From Planctomycetota bacterium (GTDB lineage: Bacteria > Planctomycetota > UBA1135 > GCA-002686595), in NCBI GenBank assembly GCA_016712565.1, contig JADJQU010000009.1, forward strand, positions 223,425 to 287,424: 64,000 nt of DNA. Reading direction: 5' to 3'. This document shows, in pieces, positions 27,671-37,183 of this stretch (position 1 is the stretch's first letter; every line of letters begins with the position of its first letter). A program made the translations under genes and the position numbers. Under the pieces are notes generated by a model. The model worked only from the letters and a program-made list of their open reading frames with translations. It was not told the origin of the DNA and ran no database searches.

Positions 27671-28072
27671 CACCCTCTCGGCGCCCGCGTTGAAGACGGC
27701 CCCACGGCCTTAGGGACCGCACCCCGGCCGAGCTCCAGGGACGGGAGCGGGCCTGGCGGCGGGGGACGGTTCGTGGCCCACGGGCAAGGAAAGGGGCACC
27801 CGTGATCGCATGATCGGGGGCTTGGAGTGCCTGTCCGCCAGGGCAGTCGCCCATGTCTCTCGCCCAGCCTCTCGATGCCGGACCTGTGCGCTGGGCATGC
27901 GAGCGCGGTGCGAATTCGCACGGCCGAGTCCACGGCGGCACGGTTCCAGAGCGAGGGCACGTGTTTCGTCGCTGCGGCACGGCATTTGCGCAGCAAGCCG
28001 GCCATCGCCCTCCTGCTGCGCGCGCCCATTCGTTCCCATTGTCCCGCAGGAAGTCGACCCGGAGACTCGCCA
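27671..28072. other. leader region of the RCC1-repeat gene
   Basis: About 400 bases without a classical gene. It contains one copy of the upstream box (27796-27827). From the ATG inside the box (27810) a frame of 88 codons stays open and closes with ATGA on the start of the next gene, but its protein is Arg/Ser/Cys-rich and not convincing. Confidence 0.4.
27796..27827 (+). promoter_or_regulatory. upstream box, copy 1
   Basis: GCACC at 27796, then GCATGATCGGGGGCTTGGAG at 27808-27827. It belongs to a six-copy family with constant 12-base spacing between the two parts. It lies about 245 bp upstream of the RCC1-repeat gene. Confidence 0.55.
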
Positions 28073-30334
28073 ATGACTTCCAAACGACTCGGGTTCGGAG
28101 CGTGGCTCGCGGCACTCCTGCTCGCGGGCGCTGGGGCCGCCCGAGCGCAGACGGGGATCGTCGGCTGGGGCGATTGCGTCTTCAACAGCGCGTGGAACGA
28201 CGAGGCGTTCGTGGAGGTGTCGGCGGGAGGAATCCACACCGTTGCAAAGCGCTCGGACGGGACCATGGTCGCCTGGGGGAGGAATAGCCCCGGCTTCGGC
28301 CCCCCGACTGACTACGCCTGTCGCGTTCCAGCCCTTCCGTCGGGCCTCACCTACACATCGGTATCCGCTGGGGGTGCGCACTCGGTGGCCCTGCGCAGCA
28401 ACGGAACCGTGGTCGCTTGGGGAAGCAACTCCTCAGGTCAGACCAATCTCGACTCACTGCCCGTCGGGCCCATCTACGCCCAGGTTGCCGCCGGCACCTC
28501 GCACACCCTGATCCGCGCCATCGACGGCAGGTTGTTTGGATTCGGGGCCTACAACCACGGGCAGATCAATGCTCCGCCCCTGACTCCCGGGCTTGCCTAC
28601 GCCGACATGTGGACCGGGTTCGACCATTCGATCGCACTGCGCAACAACGGCACCGTCGTGGCGTGGGGGTGGAACGCATCCGGCCAGTGCAACATCCCGA
28701 CGCCCCCCACCGGTCTGCACTACGTCGCCTTCGGGGCGGGGTACGACCACTCGGTCGGGCTCCTGGACGACGGTTCCGTTGTGACGTGGGGCGACAATGG
28801 CCAGGGGCAGTGTCAGGTCCCGGCCTTCCCAGCGGGAACGACCTGCGTCCAGGTTGCGGCGGGTTATCGATTCACGCTGCTGCGTCTCAGCGATGGCTCG
28901 ATCCTCTGCGTGGGCGACAATCGGTTCGGAATTCGAAACGTCCCGGTGCTGCCGCCGGGGGTGACCTACCTTGACGTGGAAGCTGGCGTCGATCACGCGT
29001 ACGCCCGGCGGAGCGATGGACGCCAGGTGGGGTGGGGTTCGAATGCTCAGCAGCAGTGCAACGTTCCCGCACCTTCGGCCGGACTGGCGATCACCGACCT
29101 CCGCGCGTTCGTGACCGCGGGCGTCGCGCTGTCGAGCGATGGCTCGGGGCTCTGGCTGGGCGGTGACTCGACCGGTGCGTACGCCGTGCCTCCCTTGCCG
29201 CCGGGAACGTACTACCGGTCCTTTGCCCTTCGCCACACGCACACACTCGGGCTTCGAAGTGATGGCACGATCGCCGCATGGGGAACCAACAACTACGGAG
29301 AATGCAACGTGCCGCCGCTGCCGGTGGGGCTGACGTACATCGACGTCGCCGCGTGCGGAGGAGGGTCCATTGCCCGACTGAGCGACGGTTCCGTGGTGGG
29401 TTGGGGCACGGGCTTCAACGCACCGGTCAACGCCCCCCCGCTCCCGACGGGCGTCACCTTCGGGCAGCTTGCGGGCGGGAGCTTCCATGCAGCGGCTCTG
29501 CGCAGCGATGGCACGGCGATCGCCTGGGGCCACAGCTCATTCGGATCCCTCGCAATACCAGCTCTGCCCGCCGGCCAGTCGTACATGCAAGTCGCGGCCG
29601 GTGAAGGGCATGTCCTGCTGCGCCGCAGCGACGGAAACGTGGTGGCCGTGGCCGCCATCGGTCCCCCAGTTCCCCCTCTGCCCGCCGGAACCAGGTACAT
29701 CGACATTGCCGGGGGCTACGTGCACTCGCTCGCGCTGCGCAGCGATGGTCGTGTAATCGCCTGGGGAGCCAATTCCGCCGCCCAGCTCGATGTGCCGGCC
29801 CTTCCGCCCGGCCTGAGCTTCAAGCAGGTGTCCGCGGGCTACTTCCAAAGTGCAGCACGCTACGGGCCGATCGACGGTTGCACCAGCGAGCCCGTGCTGT
29901 ACTGCACGCCGAAAGTGGACTCGCACGGTTGCACGCCCGCCATCGCTTTCGGGGGCACGCCGAGCGCGTCGAACAGCGCGGCGTTCGTGGTCCGCGGGTT
30001 GCGCGTCCGCAACAACACGAAGGGCTTCCTTCTGTATGGGCTTGCTGGACGCGCGGCCATCCCGATGACTCCCGGGCTCATCTGCATCCAATCGCCGCGC
30101 TACGTCACGCCGGTCGTGGACTCGGGCGGCAACCCGCCGCCCGGCGACTGCTCCGGCACGCTCGAGCTCGACCTGAATGCGTTCGCCACCGGCGCGCTCG
30201 GCGGAAGCCCGCATCCCGCGCTCTCGATTCCCGGCACGGTCGTCGACTGCCAGTGGCTTGGACGCGACTCGGGCTTCTCCGCGCCGGCGAACTGGACGCT
30301 CAGCAACGCCTTGGAATTCTCGGTTTGCCCATGA
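28073..30334 (+). CDS. secreted RCC1-like beta-propeller repeat protein with planctomycete C-terminal module
   Basis: A 753-residue protein; ATG 28073 follows GGAG (28061-28064) and gives a signal peptide ending in ARAQT. About thirteen RCC1-type repeats fill residues 30-600, each of the form SAGGxHSVALRSNGTVVAWG followed by NxxGQxxxPPLPxGLxY. They would form one or two beta-propellers, usually protein-binding. The shared module follows: YCTPKVDSHGCTPAI, then NPPPGDCSGTLELDLNAFA, WLGRDSGF and SNALEFSVCP. The gene is complete without frameshifts. Confidence 0.88.
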   Translation: MTSKRLGFGAWLAALLLAGAGAARAQTGIVGWGDCVFNSAWNDEAFVEVSAGGIHTVAKRSDGTMVAWGRNSPGFGPPTDYACRVPALPSGLTYTSVSAGGAHSVALRSNGTVVAWGSNSSGQTNLDSLPVGPIYAQVAAGTSHTLIRAIDGRLFGFGAYNHGQINAPPLTPGLAYADMWTGFDHSIALRNNGTVVAWGWNASGQCNIPTPPTGLHYVAFGAGYDHSVGLLDDGSVVTWGDNGQGQCQVPAFPAGTTCVQVAAGYRFTLLRLSDGSILCVGDNRFGIRNVPVLPPGVTYLDVEAGVDHAYARRSDGRQVGWGSNAQQQCNVPAPSAGLAITDLRAFVTAGVALSSDGSGLWLGGDSTGAYAVPPLPPGTYYRSFALRHTHTLGLRSDGTIAAWGTNNYGECNVPPLPVGLTYIDVAACGGGSIARLSDGSVVGWGTGFNAPVNAPPLPTGVTFGQLAGGSFHAAALRSDGTAIAWGHSSFGSLAIPALPAGQSYMQVAAGEGHVLLRRSDGNVVAVAAIGPPVPPLPAGTRYIDIAGGYVHSLALRSDGRVIAWGANSAAQLDVPALPPGLSFKQVSAGYFQSAARYGPIDGCTSEPVLYCTPKVDSHGCTPAIAFGGTPSASNSAAFVVRGLRVRNNTKGFLLYGLAGRAAIPMTPGLICIQSPRYVTPVVDSGGNPPPGDCSGTLELDLNAFATGALGGSPHPALSIPGTVVDCQWLGRDSGFSAPANWTLSNALEFSVCP

Positions 30335-30435
30335 CTCCCGGTGTCTGGGACAAGTCCCACACAGCCTAGTCTGGATCGATCCGCTGTCGCCTTCGCAGAG
30401 GCCGCCTGCTCTCCGCTGATGGACGGGGACTCGTA

Positions 30436-30552
30436 CGCCCCCGTCGCCCCTCAGCTCGTCAGCGCGATCCGGAGCACGCCCGACCGACCCAGGGGGCCCA
30501 GGAGAACGAAGCTCTGGCCGGGGGGCGGGCTTCCGGCCAGCCAGCCGGCGAG
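30436..30552. repeat. 117-bp duplicate of the 3' end of the KS-like gene
   Basis: These bases match 37067-37183 in the same orientation with four mismatches and no gaps. At 37 kb they are the end of a minus-strand KS-like gene and its 3' flank; here they code for the same C-terminal residues (AGWLAGSPPPGQSF, LGPLGRSGVLRIALTS) without the rest of the gene. The two copies bracket 6.5 kb of accessory genes. Confidence 0.85.
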
Positions 30553-30610
30553 TGACGCCGCTGATTCCTGGCGAGAACGGCCGCCTGGCGATCTCAATGC
30601 CCGGGGGAGT

Positions 30611-30642
30611 GCTACCTTCGGGGCATCCTCAGGGACTTGGAG
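30611..30642 (+). promoter_or_regulatory. upstream box, copy 2
   Basis: GCTAC at 30611 and GCATCCTCAGGGACTTGGAG at 30623-30642, same 12-base spacing as the other copies. It lies about 175 bp before the GTG at 30819. Confidence 0.5.
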
Positions 30643-30818
30643 CTCCCGGCCGTCCGGAGGTGGAGCGCGCTGCGAACGGGTGCCCTTCCTTCCACCCTGG
30701 CCACAGGCCCGGAAGACCCGGCCGACGTCGAGGTCGAGCCCGGCTGGGAGCGTCGTGAATTCCCGGTCGGAATGCGACGAGCCTTGGTGGGCTGCGCTAG
30801 GCTCCATCCGAGCCTGCC

Positions 30819-32636
30819 GTGAGCCTCACAAGCCGGAGCCTGACCTGCGCCAGCCGTTCACCGACCTCGGTCGGACGCGAGCGGTCATCGCTGAGCGTGT
30901 TGGCGACGTGCTGTGGCACCGTGTTGGCCTTGGCGATGGCCGCGTGCGCGTCGGCGCCGGAGGTTGCCTCCCCATTGCAGGCTCCGGCCGAGCCCGAGTC
31001 GCTCGCACTCCACGGTATCGTGCGCTGGGCGGATGAGCCCGCGCAGCTTCCCGCGTGCGGGGAATTGCACCTGGTTCTCTCGTACCCGGAGCGCACGACG
31101 ATCTACACCGTCGAAGTCAGCGACGGGATGTGGTCCACCGATGTCGCGCCGGGCGTGCTTGAGGCGCGGCTCGGGCGTCTGGCGCTCGACGGGATCGAGG
31201 CGTATTGCGAAGCGGTGGTGCCTGCATCGGCGTTCGGCACGCCGATCGAGTTGGCCGCGCAGCCGACGCAGCGAAACGTCCTGCGCGTGCGCTCGCGTGC
31301 GACCGGCCGCGAGCTCACGGCCGACCTCGAACTCGTGGCAAGCGACGCCGCCGTCCTCCCCGACACGAGCACCGGGCTGCACGCGAAGGGACTCGGCTCG
31401 CCGATCGTACTGCCGGAATTCGACGAAGATGGGCCGCTCCCTGAGCGCTGGTACGGCCATCAAACCTGGTGGGTGCGCGGCCCCCGCTACGCCTGGACGC
31501 CCATCGATCTCGACCATGCCGCGGGCGGCGAGCGCGTCGTCGAGCTCGAGCTCGCCGGCGTGCTGCTTGTGACGCCAAGTGGAGTGGAGAGTGCGTCTGA
31601 TTTGGAGCTCCACCTGTCTCGCGGTCCGAAACGCGGCCTGCCCCGCGCAGGACTGGCTGTAGGCGAGCCTCTCGCCATCGAAGGGCTCGCCGCCGGCCTC
31701 TATCGCGTGGCCCTTGCCCGCGGTACGGGCCCGGAGCCCGTGGAACTGTGCGCTTCGCTAGCGCGCGTGGAGGCCGGCCAGGTTGCCGAAATCGTGCTCG
31801 ATGCCTCTCGGCCTGCGCCGCCCCCTGAGCCGCTGCATGGCTCGCTGCGCATCCCTGCCGAATGGGGGGACGTAGCACATTCGATCGAGCTTTCCTTCCT
31901 GTCGAACGGATTTCGCAAGTTCGGGCGGCCCGCCACCGTGCCGAAGGAGCCGACGCTCTGGAGTTGGGATGCGGGAATGCAGCCGCCGGGTCGCTACCTG
32001 GCGTTCGTGCGCCCATTCCAGTGGAGCTTCACCTTCGACTACAACCCGGTGATGGCGACAGACTTCGAACTCGTGATCCCGCCGCCTGCGCAGGTCTGCG
32101 TGCGCCTTCTCGATCGCGTCACGAAGGAGCCGATCTCGGACGAGGACCTCAGCTGGTACGGCATGCCTCCGCCGCAGGCATCCTCCATCACGCCCGAGCC
32201 GGTCCCATTCAATGCGCAACGCGGGGGCTTCTGTTTCACCGCGCCGGTCGGCGATATCGTGCTGTGCCTCGCCGACGCGGAGCAGCCGTTCCGCTTCGAG
32301 ACCGCACGCGTCGCCGCGGGATCGAACACGATCGAGGTTGCTTGTGCGCCCTACGTGCGCGTGCGCGTGTTCGCGGTGCTGGACGGCGCGCGGGTGCCCT
32401 GGCCGGAAGGTGCGTTCTTGCGTGCGGCGGAGGGCGACTCGGCAACGCACTTCCGCCGGTGGTTCCCGCGCACAGACTGCGCCGAAGTGGGCTTCGATGC
32501 GCCGGGCAGCTACCAATTGCAGCTCGAGCAGTTCGGGTTCGACGGAATCCCCAACTACGAACCGACGTCCCTGCGCGTCGAGGCCGCGCGGGACGGCGTG
32601 GCCGAGTTCGAACTGACGCTGAAGCGCAAGCCCTGA
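30819..32636 (+). CDS. large envelope lipoprotein-like protein, unknown function
   Basis: The frame gives 605 residues from GTG 30819; GTG 30897 is an alternative that places the hydrophobic segment (VLATCCGTVLALAMAAC) at the very start with a lipobox-like AMAAC. The rest is beta-rich, with strands such as VELELAGVLLVTPSGV, GLYRVALARG, GSLRIPAEWGDVAHSIEL and VRVRVFAVLDG, resembling tandem transthyretin-like or carboxypeptidase-regulatory-like sandwiches. No catalytic motif is visible. Its likely relatives in the window are the proteins at 32987 and 45618. Confidence 0.7.
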   Translation: MSLTSRSLTCASRSPTSVGRERSSLSVLATCCGTVLALAMAACASAPEVASPLQAPAEPESLALHGIVRWADEPAQLPACGELHLVLSYPERTTIYTVEVSDGMWSTDVAPGVLEARLGRLALDGIEAYCEAVVPASAFGTPIELAAQPTQRNVLRVRSRATGRELTADLELVASDAAVLPDTSTGLHAKGLGSPIVLPEFDEDGPLPERWYGHQTWWVRGPRYAWTPIDLDHAAGGERVVELELAGVLLVTPSGVESASDLELHLSRGPKRGLPRAGLAVGEPLAIEGLAAGLYRVALARGTGPEPVELCASLARVEAGQVAEIVLDASRPAPPPEPLHGSLRIPAEWGDVAHSIELSFLSNGFRKFGRPATVPKEPTLWSWDAGMQPPGRYLAFVRPFQWSFTFDYNPVMATDFELVIPPPAQVCVRLLDRVTKEPISDEDLSWYGMPPPQASSITPEPVPFNAQRGGFCFTAPVGDIVLCLADAEQPFRFETARVAAGSNTIEVACAPYVRVRVFAVLDGARVPWPEGAFLRAAEGDSATHFRRWFPRTDCAEVGFDAPGSYQLQLEQFGFDGIPNYEPTSLRVEAARDGVAEFELTLKRKP

Positions 32637-32690
32637 GTGGAGTGGGCAGCACGTGAGACCACAGGCGGCCATGGTGACCAGGACCCGCCG

Positions 32691-32822
32691 CTCGAGCGCG
32701 GTCGGAGGCCACTTCGTGGCGTGCCAGGAACGCCACGACCCGCGGGACCTGGCGGAGACGGGCGCCGTGCGGCATCCGTCCTGCAGAGGTGCTACTGTGG
32801 CGGCATGATCAGGGGCTTGGAG
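32691..32822 (+). promoter_or_regulatory. extended upstream element, copy 3
   Basis: A CTCGAGCGCGGTCGGA-type block at 32691 is followed 100 bases later by GCTAC (32791) and GCATGATCAGGGGCTTGGAG (32803-32822). The 41.4- and 50.6-kb copies have the same two-part layout with spacing of 101-102 bases. It ends about 165 bp before the next start codon. Confidence 0.6.
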
Positions 32823-32986
32823 TTCCTCTCCGTAGGAAGCGCTGGCGTCCTGGAAGATCGTCGAATCGCGCGCCGAGCGGAGCATCGCTTCGCTCCTGGC
32901 AAGTGCGCGCGCCGCGGAGCTCGCTCGTGTTCGAAAACGGAGCGAGACGCTGAAGGGCCGACCTCGGCCGCAGCCGAATTCAGAAC

Positions 32987-35383
32987 ATGCGCCGCGCCCT
33001 TGTGATCGCGTGTGCCGGCCTTGCGATCGGTGCGCTGGTCTGGGGCTTGCGCTCGTGTCCGCCTGCGCAGGAGGCCGTGATCGAGCCGGTACCCGAGGGG
33101 GCAATCGTGGCGGACGAAACGCCGATCAATGAACTCGGGCCCGGCGCCGCGGACCGATCGTCGGTGACCCCCCCGGCATCCCGGGTCGAGGGACCTCTGC
33201 TCACTGTCCGTGGACGCGTGGTCGACGAGCAGTCCCGCCCGATGGCGGACGTGGAGGTTGCGTTCCTCGAGGTTTCCTGGACTCTCTTGTCGCCGAACCG
33301 CGTCGAGAGCCTCCGGGCGGTCGACGCTCCGCACGCGCCAACCTTCCAGGGTTCGCGCACGGCGGAAGACGGCCGCTTCGAACTCATCCGACCTGCCCCG
33401 GACACTCAGGAGCGCTACCACTTCGTGATCGGGGTCCAGGCGAGGGGAATGGCGTCGATGCGCTTTCCCGACCTGGTGCCCGCGAACGGCATGACGGATA
33501 TGGGGGATCTCTTCCTGCGCCGGGGCGTGCGCATCGCAGGGTTCGTGAGAGACGCGAACGGCGCTCCGTGCGCAAACGCGCTCGTGGAGAGCTTCGCCTC
33601 TGGTGTGCCGTTCAGCGAAGAGACCCGCTCCGCGCCCAACGGCTCGTTCGCGCTCCAACGAGTGCTTGCCGACAGAATCTCGCTGAACGCGTCCACGGAC
33701 GACCATCGCGGCGTGGGCCTGCAACTCGACCTCTCCGACGGGCTGCCCCGGCTCGACGTCGAGATCGTCCTGCCGCTCGTCGACGGAACGGACTCGATCA
33801 GTGGAATCGTGCTCGACCCGGAAGGAAGACCGTCCCCGAGAGCCACGTTGCATCTGCGGTCGGAGGCAGACTCGTCGAAGACGTTCAACACGCTGATACA
33901 GACGCACGGGGACGGCCGCTTCCGCATCGATGACTCCGAGGGCGCGGTGCTCGAAATCGTCGCCAAGGATCTCCCGGGGCTGCGATATGGACCCGCTCGC
34001 GCCACGGGCGTCCGCGGAGGTACGCACGGGCTCGAGCTGCGAATGGTGCAGCGCGCCGAGTTCATGCTGCGCGTGATCGACGACAACGACCGGCCCATCA
34101 CGCAGTTCGGATTCGACGTGAGCATCAGGCGGCTTTTCCCCACGTCATTTGCGCTGGCCGAACATCCTCGGGGCGAGGCGCGCGTGCCACTCGACGTGGA
34201 TCCATTCGGCCTGCGCGTTTTCGCGCCGGGTTTTGCATCGAAGACGCTCGATCCGCTCGTTCCGGGGCAGTTCGCCGACCCGCTTGTCGTGCCCCTGCCG
34301 CGCGCCGCTCGGGTGCGCGGCGAGGTTCGGGGCAAGGGCAGCCCCTTGGCGATGGCTCGAGTGACACTCGCACGCGAGAACTACGTCGACCCTGGCCCGC
34401 GGCTGCGCGCCGCGCCGGCACCCTCCCCCGAGGCAATCACGGATTCCAACGGCCGGTTCGACCTGACGATCGAGCGAGCGGGCACGATTTCGTTGCGAGC
34501 CATGCATTTCCTCGGGTCCTCGCCGCCCAGCGAACCGATCGAGGTGCGTCCTGGGTCGATCGTCGAGGGCATCGTGCTTGAAGTCGACGAAACGGGCGCC
34601 ATCCGAGCCAGCGTGCTGCGTCACGACGGACAACCAGCAGCGAATCTCGGCGCCCGCGTCGTCGACGATCAAGGCGCGATCGTGGCCACGGCCGGCACCG
34701 ACGGACAAGGCGGATTCAGCGCAGCCGGGCTCGCGCCGGGGCACTACCGCGTGCGCATCGTGAACGATGCCGGGTTCCTGAGGCTACGCAAGGAAAGTCG
34801 TGATCCAAGATCGACGAATGCTGTCGAATGGCCGTGCGAGGTCGCGGCAGGGACGACGTCCGACATCGCGATCCGCCTTCAGGCGCCGACCGACCTCCAG
34901 ATCCATCTCGAGCTGCCCGAGCTCGTCGGGGGACGGTGGTCCGTGGCACGCGAGTTCGAGGATCCTTTCACAGGCGATGCACTGGTCCGCGAGGAAACGC
35001 ACCGTGGCGGTGCGTTCGATCACACGCTGAAACTGCTCGATCCGACTGCCTGCACCGTTTCGGTCGAGGCGGAAATCCAGGGGGGAATCGCGCTGACCTG
35101 CCGGAAGAGCCGGCTGGAGCGTGGGCACAACTCGATCACTCTTGCTCCCGGCTTTGGTCGCGTCCGAGGGCGAGTCGATTCCACCCTCGCCGACGGCCGG
35201 ACCATGCGACTGAATTGGGCAAACGACGAATGGCGCGGCCAGGCCTCGATCGTCCTCGGCCCGGACGGCGCCTTCGAGTTCCCCTGCGCGCCGGCCGGCG
35301 CCTGCGAGCTGAGCTTCGAGGAGATGCCGCCCCGCAAGGTGACCGTGAATGCTGGCGAGCTGACCGACTGCGGCGAATGGTGA
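32987..35383 (+). CDS. membrane-anchored multi-domain protein with carboxypeptidase-regulatory-like repeats
   Basis: A 798-residue protein with an N-terminal hydrophobic helix (VIACAGLAIGALVWGL). At least five regulatory-like sandwich domains can be seen from recurring units such as VRGRVVDEQSRPMADVEV, IAGFVRDANGAPCANALV, ISGIVLDPEGRPSPRATL, IRASVLRHDGQPAANLGA and a final RVRGRVDSTLADG. These resemble CarboxypepD_reg domains used as structural or binding modules outside the cell. No enzymatic domain is seen. The gene is intact. Confidence 0.8.
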   Translation: MRRALVIACAGLAIGALVWGLRSCPPAQEAVIEPVPEGAIVADETPINELGPGAADRSSVTPPASRVEGPLLTVRGRVVDEQSRPMADVEVAFLEVSWTLLSPNRVESLRAVDAPHAPTFQGSRTAEDGRFELIRPAPDTQERYHFVIGVQARGMASMRFPDLVPANGMTDMGDLFLRRGVRIAGFVRDANGAPCANALVESFASGVPFSEETRSAPNGSFALQRVLADRISLNASTDDHRGVGLQLDLSDGLPRLDVEIVLPLVDGTDSISGIVLDPEGRPSPRATLHLRSEADSSKTFNTLIQTHGDGRFRIDDSEGAVLEIVAKDLPGLRYGPARATGVRGGTHGLELRMVQRAEFMLRVIDDNDRPITQFGFDVSIRRLFPTSFALAEHPRGEARVPLDVDPFGLRVFAPGFASKTLDPLVPGQFADPLVVPLPRAARVRGEVRGKGSPLAMARVTLARENYVDPGPRLRAAPAPSPEAITDSNGRFDLTIERAGTISLRAMHFLGSSPPSEPIEVRPGSIVEGIVLEVDETGAIRASVLRHDGQPAANLGARVVDDQGAIVATAGTDGQGGFSAAGLAPGHYRVRIVNDAGFLRLRKESRDPRSTNAVEWPCEVAAGTTSDIAIRLQAPTDLQIHLELPELVGGRWSVAREFEDPFTGDALVREETHRGGAFDHTLKLLDPTACTVSVEAEIQGGIALTCRKSRLERGHNSITLAPGFGRVRGRVDSTLADGRTMRLNWANDEWRGQASIVLGPDGAFEFPCAPAGACELSFEEMPPRKVTVNAGELTDCGEW

Positions 35384-35449
35384 GCCTCTAGCCGAGCGGG
35401 CCTGGTTCACCCGCAGGCGTCTCGGATTCCTGTCCCGCCCCTTCGACGC

Positions 35450-35660
35450 CTCAGGCGTTCACAACCCGACCACGGACTCGAGGGCTTCGAGATCATCACG
35501 TTGTCGCGCTGGAAGCAACCCCGAGCGCGGCCCTCGTACTGGCGTTCCACGACGGTGCCCGGCACGCGCCTAGCGTAGTGCGCCCACCCGCTGAGGCTTC
35601 CCCAGGCGAACGCGTTCATGTCCCGTCCGTGGAACCCCCTGCAGTCGTTCGGGAGCTACA
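35450..35660 (-). pseudogene. decayed fragment of the secreted-protein C-terminal module
   Basis: The minus strand reads NDCRGFHGRDMNAFAWGSLS, then VPGTVVERQYEGRARG and RDNV, which parallels NDCSGVYSLDMNAFAQGVLG, VPGTLVDAQAWGRD and NGF in the intact proteins. There is no upstream part of a gene, so only a 3' remnant survives. Confidence 0.6.
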
Positions 35661-35688
35661 GGCGTCCGTACGACCTGCCCCCGGAGGT

Positions 35689-35720
35689 GCACCGGTGACA
35701 GCATGGTCAGGGGCTTGGAG
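35689..35720 (+). promoter_or_regulatory. upstream box, copy 4 (orphan)
   Basis: GCACC at 35689 and GCATGGTCAGGGGCTTGGAG at 35701-35720. No plus-strand gene follows, and it sits beside a decayed module fragment, so it is probably left over from a lost gene. Confidence 0.5.
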
Positions 35721-35899
35721 TTCCTTCTGTGAAGGTGGGGGCCAGCCTCCTTCGCTCGAATCACGCCTCAAACCGCCTGCAGCTCGTGGGCACGCTCTCC
35801 ACGGACAAACCTGCGCTGCACGCGGGCCTCGACAGGGCGCTTGCCGACCTCGCCCACCCCCGACCGCGCCGTTCCTGCCCCTGGGTCGGTGGCGGCAAG

Positions 35900-36997
35900 T
35901 CACTTCAAGTCCAGCCGAGCCGCCTCGGACTCGACTCTCTCCGCGGAGCTTGCCCAGTTGCTATCACCTTCCCAGATCATCGCAATGTCCCACGCGTGTT
36001 CATCGATGAGCAATTCGCAATGGATGTCGAGTCGGACGCGCACCGCGAGCCCGAACTCGGAGAAGTGCCCGCCTGCTGTGTCCCAGTCAAGTGCGCCCTT
36101 TCCTTGCAGGTCCCAACGTGCGACGAGCCGCCTCACTGGCCCTGGCCTGTTCCGCCACACGCCCTGAGCGACGTACTCGTTCGCGAGCTCCGTCAGGTCC
36201 ACCTCGATGCGATCCTCGATGGCCAGCGCAATTCGCTGAATCGCGACGTCACGGTCCGGCGCCCTTCCGAGGAAGCGGCAGTCGACGCGGAGCTTCTCGC
36301 CCGCGAGCGTCGAGAGAGAAGGCAGCAGCACGCGCTGCACGAGGCGTTCGTCCTCGGACGCCTCCGGCGCCGCGCAGAGGCCCGCGGCAGTGCTCGCCCA
36401 GAGCGCGTCGACGACGCCGCTGCCGCTCGCGACCCAGGGTTCCCCGACCGCGGGTGCCTCGCGGGGCAAGAGACCGCGCAGGTCCAGGTCCTCCCGCAGG
36501 CAGGCGAGGTCACAGCCTGGAAATGCCGTGCCGACCACTTCGCGTTGGAATGCGCCACACTTCGTGTCCCAGACGAATCGGACCTCGACGCCCAGCAACC
36601 CGAAGTAGCCGAGGATGTCCGTTGGCCGGTCATTGAACCACCACTTTCCGGACGCCGGTCCGAAACGGCGCACGAGGTCCCGCGGCGCTCCGGCCGCGAC
36701 GACGTCGTAGTCGTCCGTCAGCCGCAGGGAACTCGCGAGCTGCACGCGCCACCCTCCGAAGCCGAACTCATTCCCGTTGATCGTGCACTCCATCAGGGCA
36801 AGATGCGTGTCGAGCTCGAAGCGCTTCGCCAACCTCGTTCCAGGCCGCGGCGCGAACACGAGCCCTGGGGGCGGTGGATGCGCGCCGGGTATCTCCCCGC
36901 GCGGGTCTGCCGAGGACAGCAGGTCGCCCAGGACGACGGCGAATGCCACGGGAGGGGCGAGCAGGCGGGCGAAGCCGAGGACATTGCTCACGCACAC
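35900..36997 (-). CDS. exported protein of unknown function
   Basis: A 365-residue protein with a hydrophobic N-terminus (LLAPPVAFAVVLGDLLSSA) that looks like a signal peptide or anchor. The body has scattered cysteines, for example TKCGAFQREV and GCDLACLRED, and mixed alpha/beta character; toward the end IEDRIEVDLTELANEYV and RLDIHCELLIDEHAWDI look like strand-helix pairs. I do not recognise the family. It is the last gene of the accessory island before the second half of the KS locus. Confidence 0.6.
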   Translation of the reverse strand: MCVSNVLGFARLLAPPVAFAVVLGDLLSSADPRGEIPGAHPPPPGLVFAPRPGTRLAKRFELDTHLALMECTINGNEFGFGGWRVQLASSLRLTDDYDVVAAGAPRDLVRRFGPASGKWWFNDRPTDILGYFGLLGVEVRFVWDTKCGAFQREVVGTAFPGCDLACLREDLDLRGLLPREAPAVGEPWVASGSGVVDALWASTAAGLCAAPEASEDERLVQRVLLPSLSTLAGEKLRVDCRFLGRAPDRDVAIQRIALAIEDRIEVDLTELANEYVAQGVWRNRPGPVRRLVARWDLQGKGALDWDTAGGHFSEFGLAVRVRLDIHCELLIDEHAWDIAMIWEGDSNWASSAERVESEAARLDLK

Positions 36998-37066
36998 AGA
37001 CTAGGGGCGTCGGGCACGGCAGGCCGAGCACTCGCCCTTATCGGGTCGATTCGCCGAACTTCACGG

Positions 37067-37183
37067 CGCCCCCGTCGCCCCTCAGCTCGTCAGCGCGATC
37101 CGGAGCACACCCGACCGACCCAGGGGGCCGAGGAGGGCGAAGCTCTGGCCGGGGGGCGGGCTTCCGGCCAGCCAGCCGGCGAG
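37067..37183. repeat. parent copy of the 117-bp duplication
   Basis: Covers the 3' end of the KS-like gene (its stop is at 37082) and 15 bases beyond. It matches 30436-30552 in direct orientation with four mismatches; the surrounding sequences are unrelated. Confidence 0.85.

Noticed and set aside
35729..36900. Plus-strand frame after the orphan upstream box as its target gene
   Set aside because: It is antisense to the exported protein at 35900-36997, has no signal peptide and has shadow-like composition.
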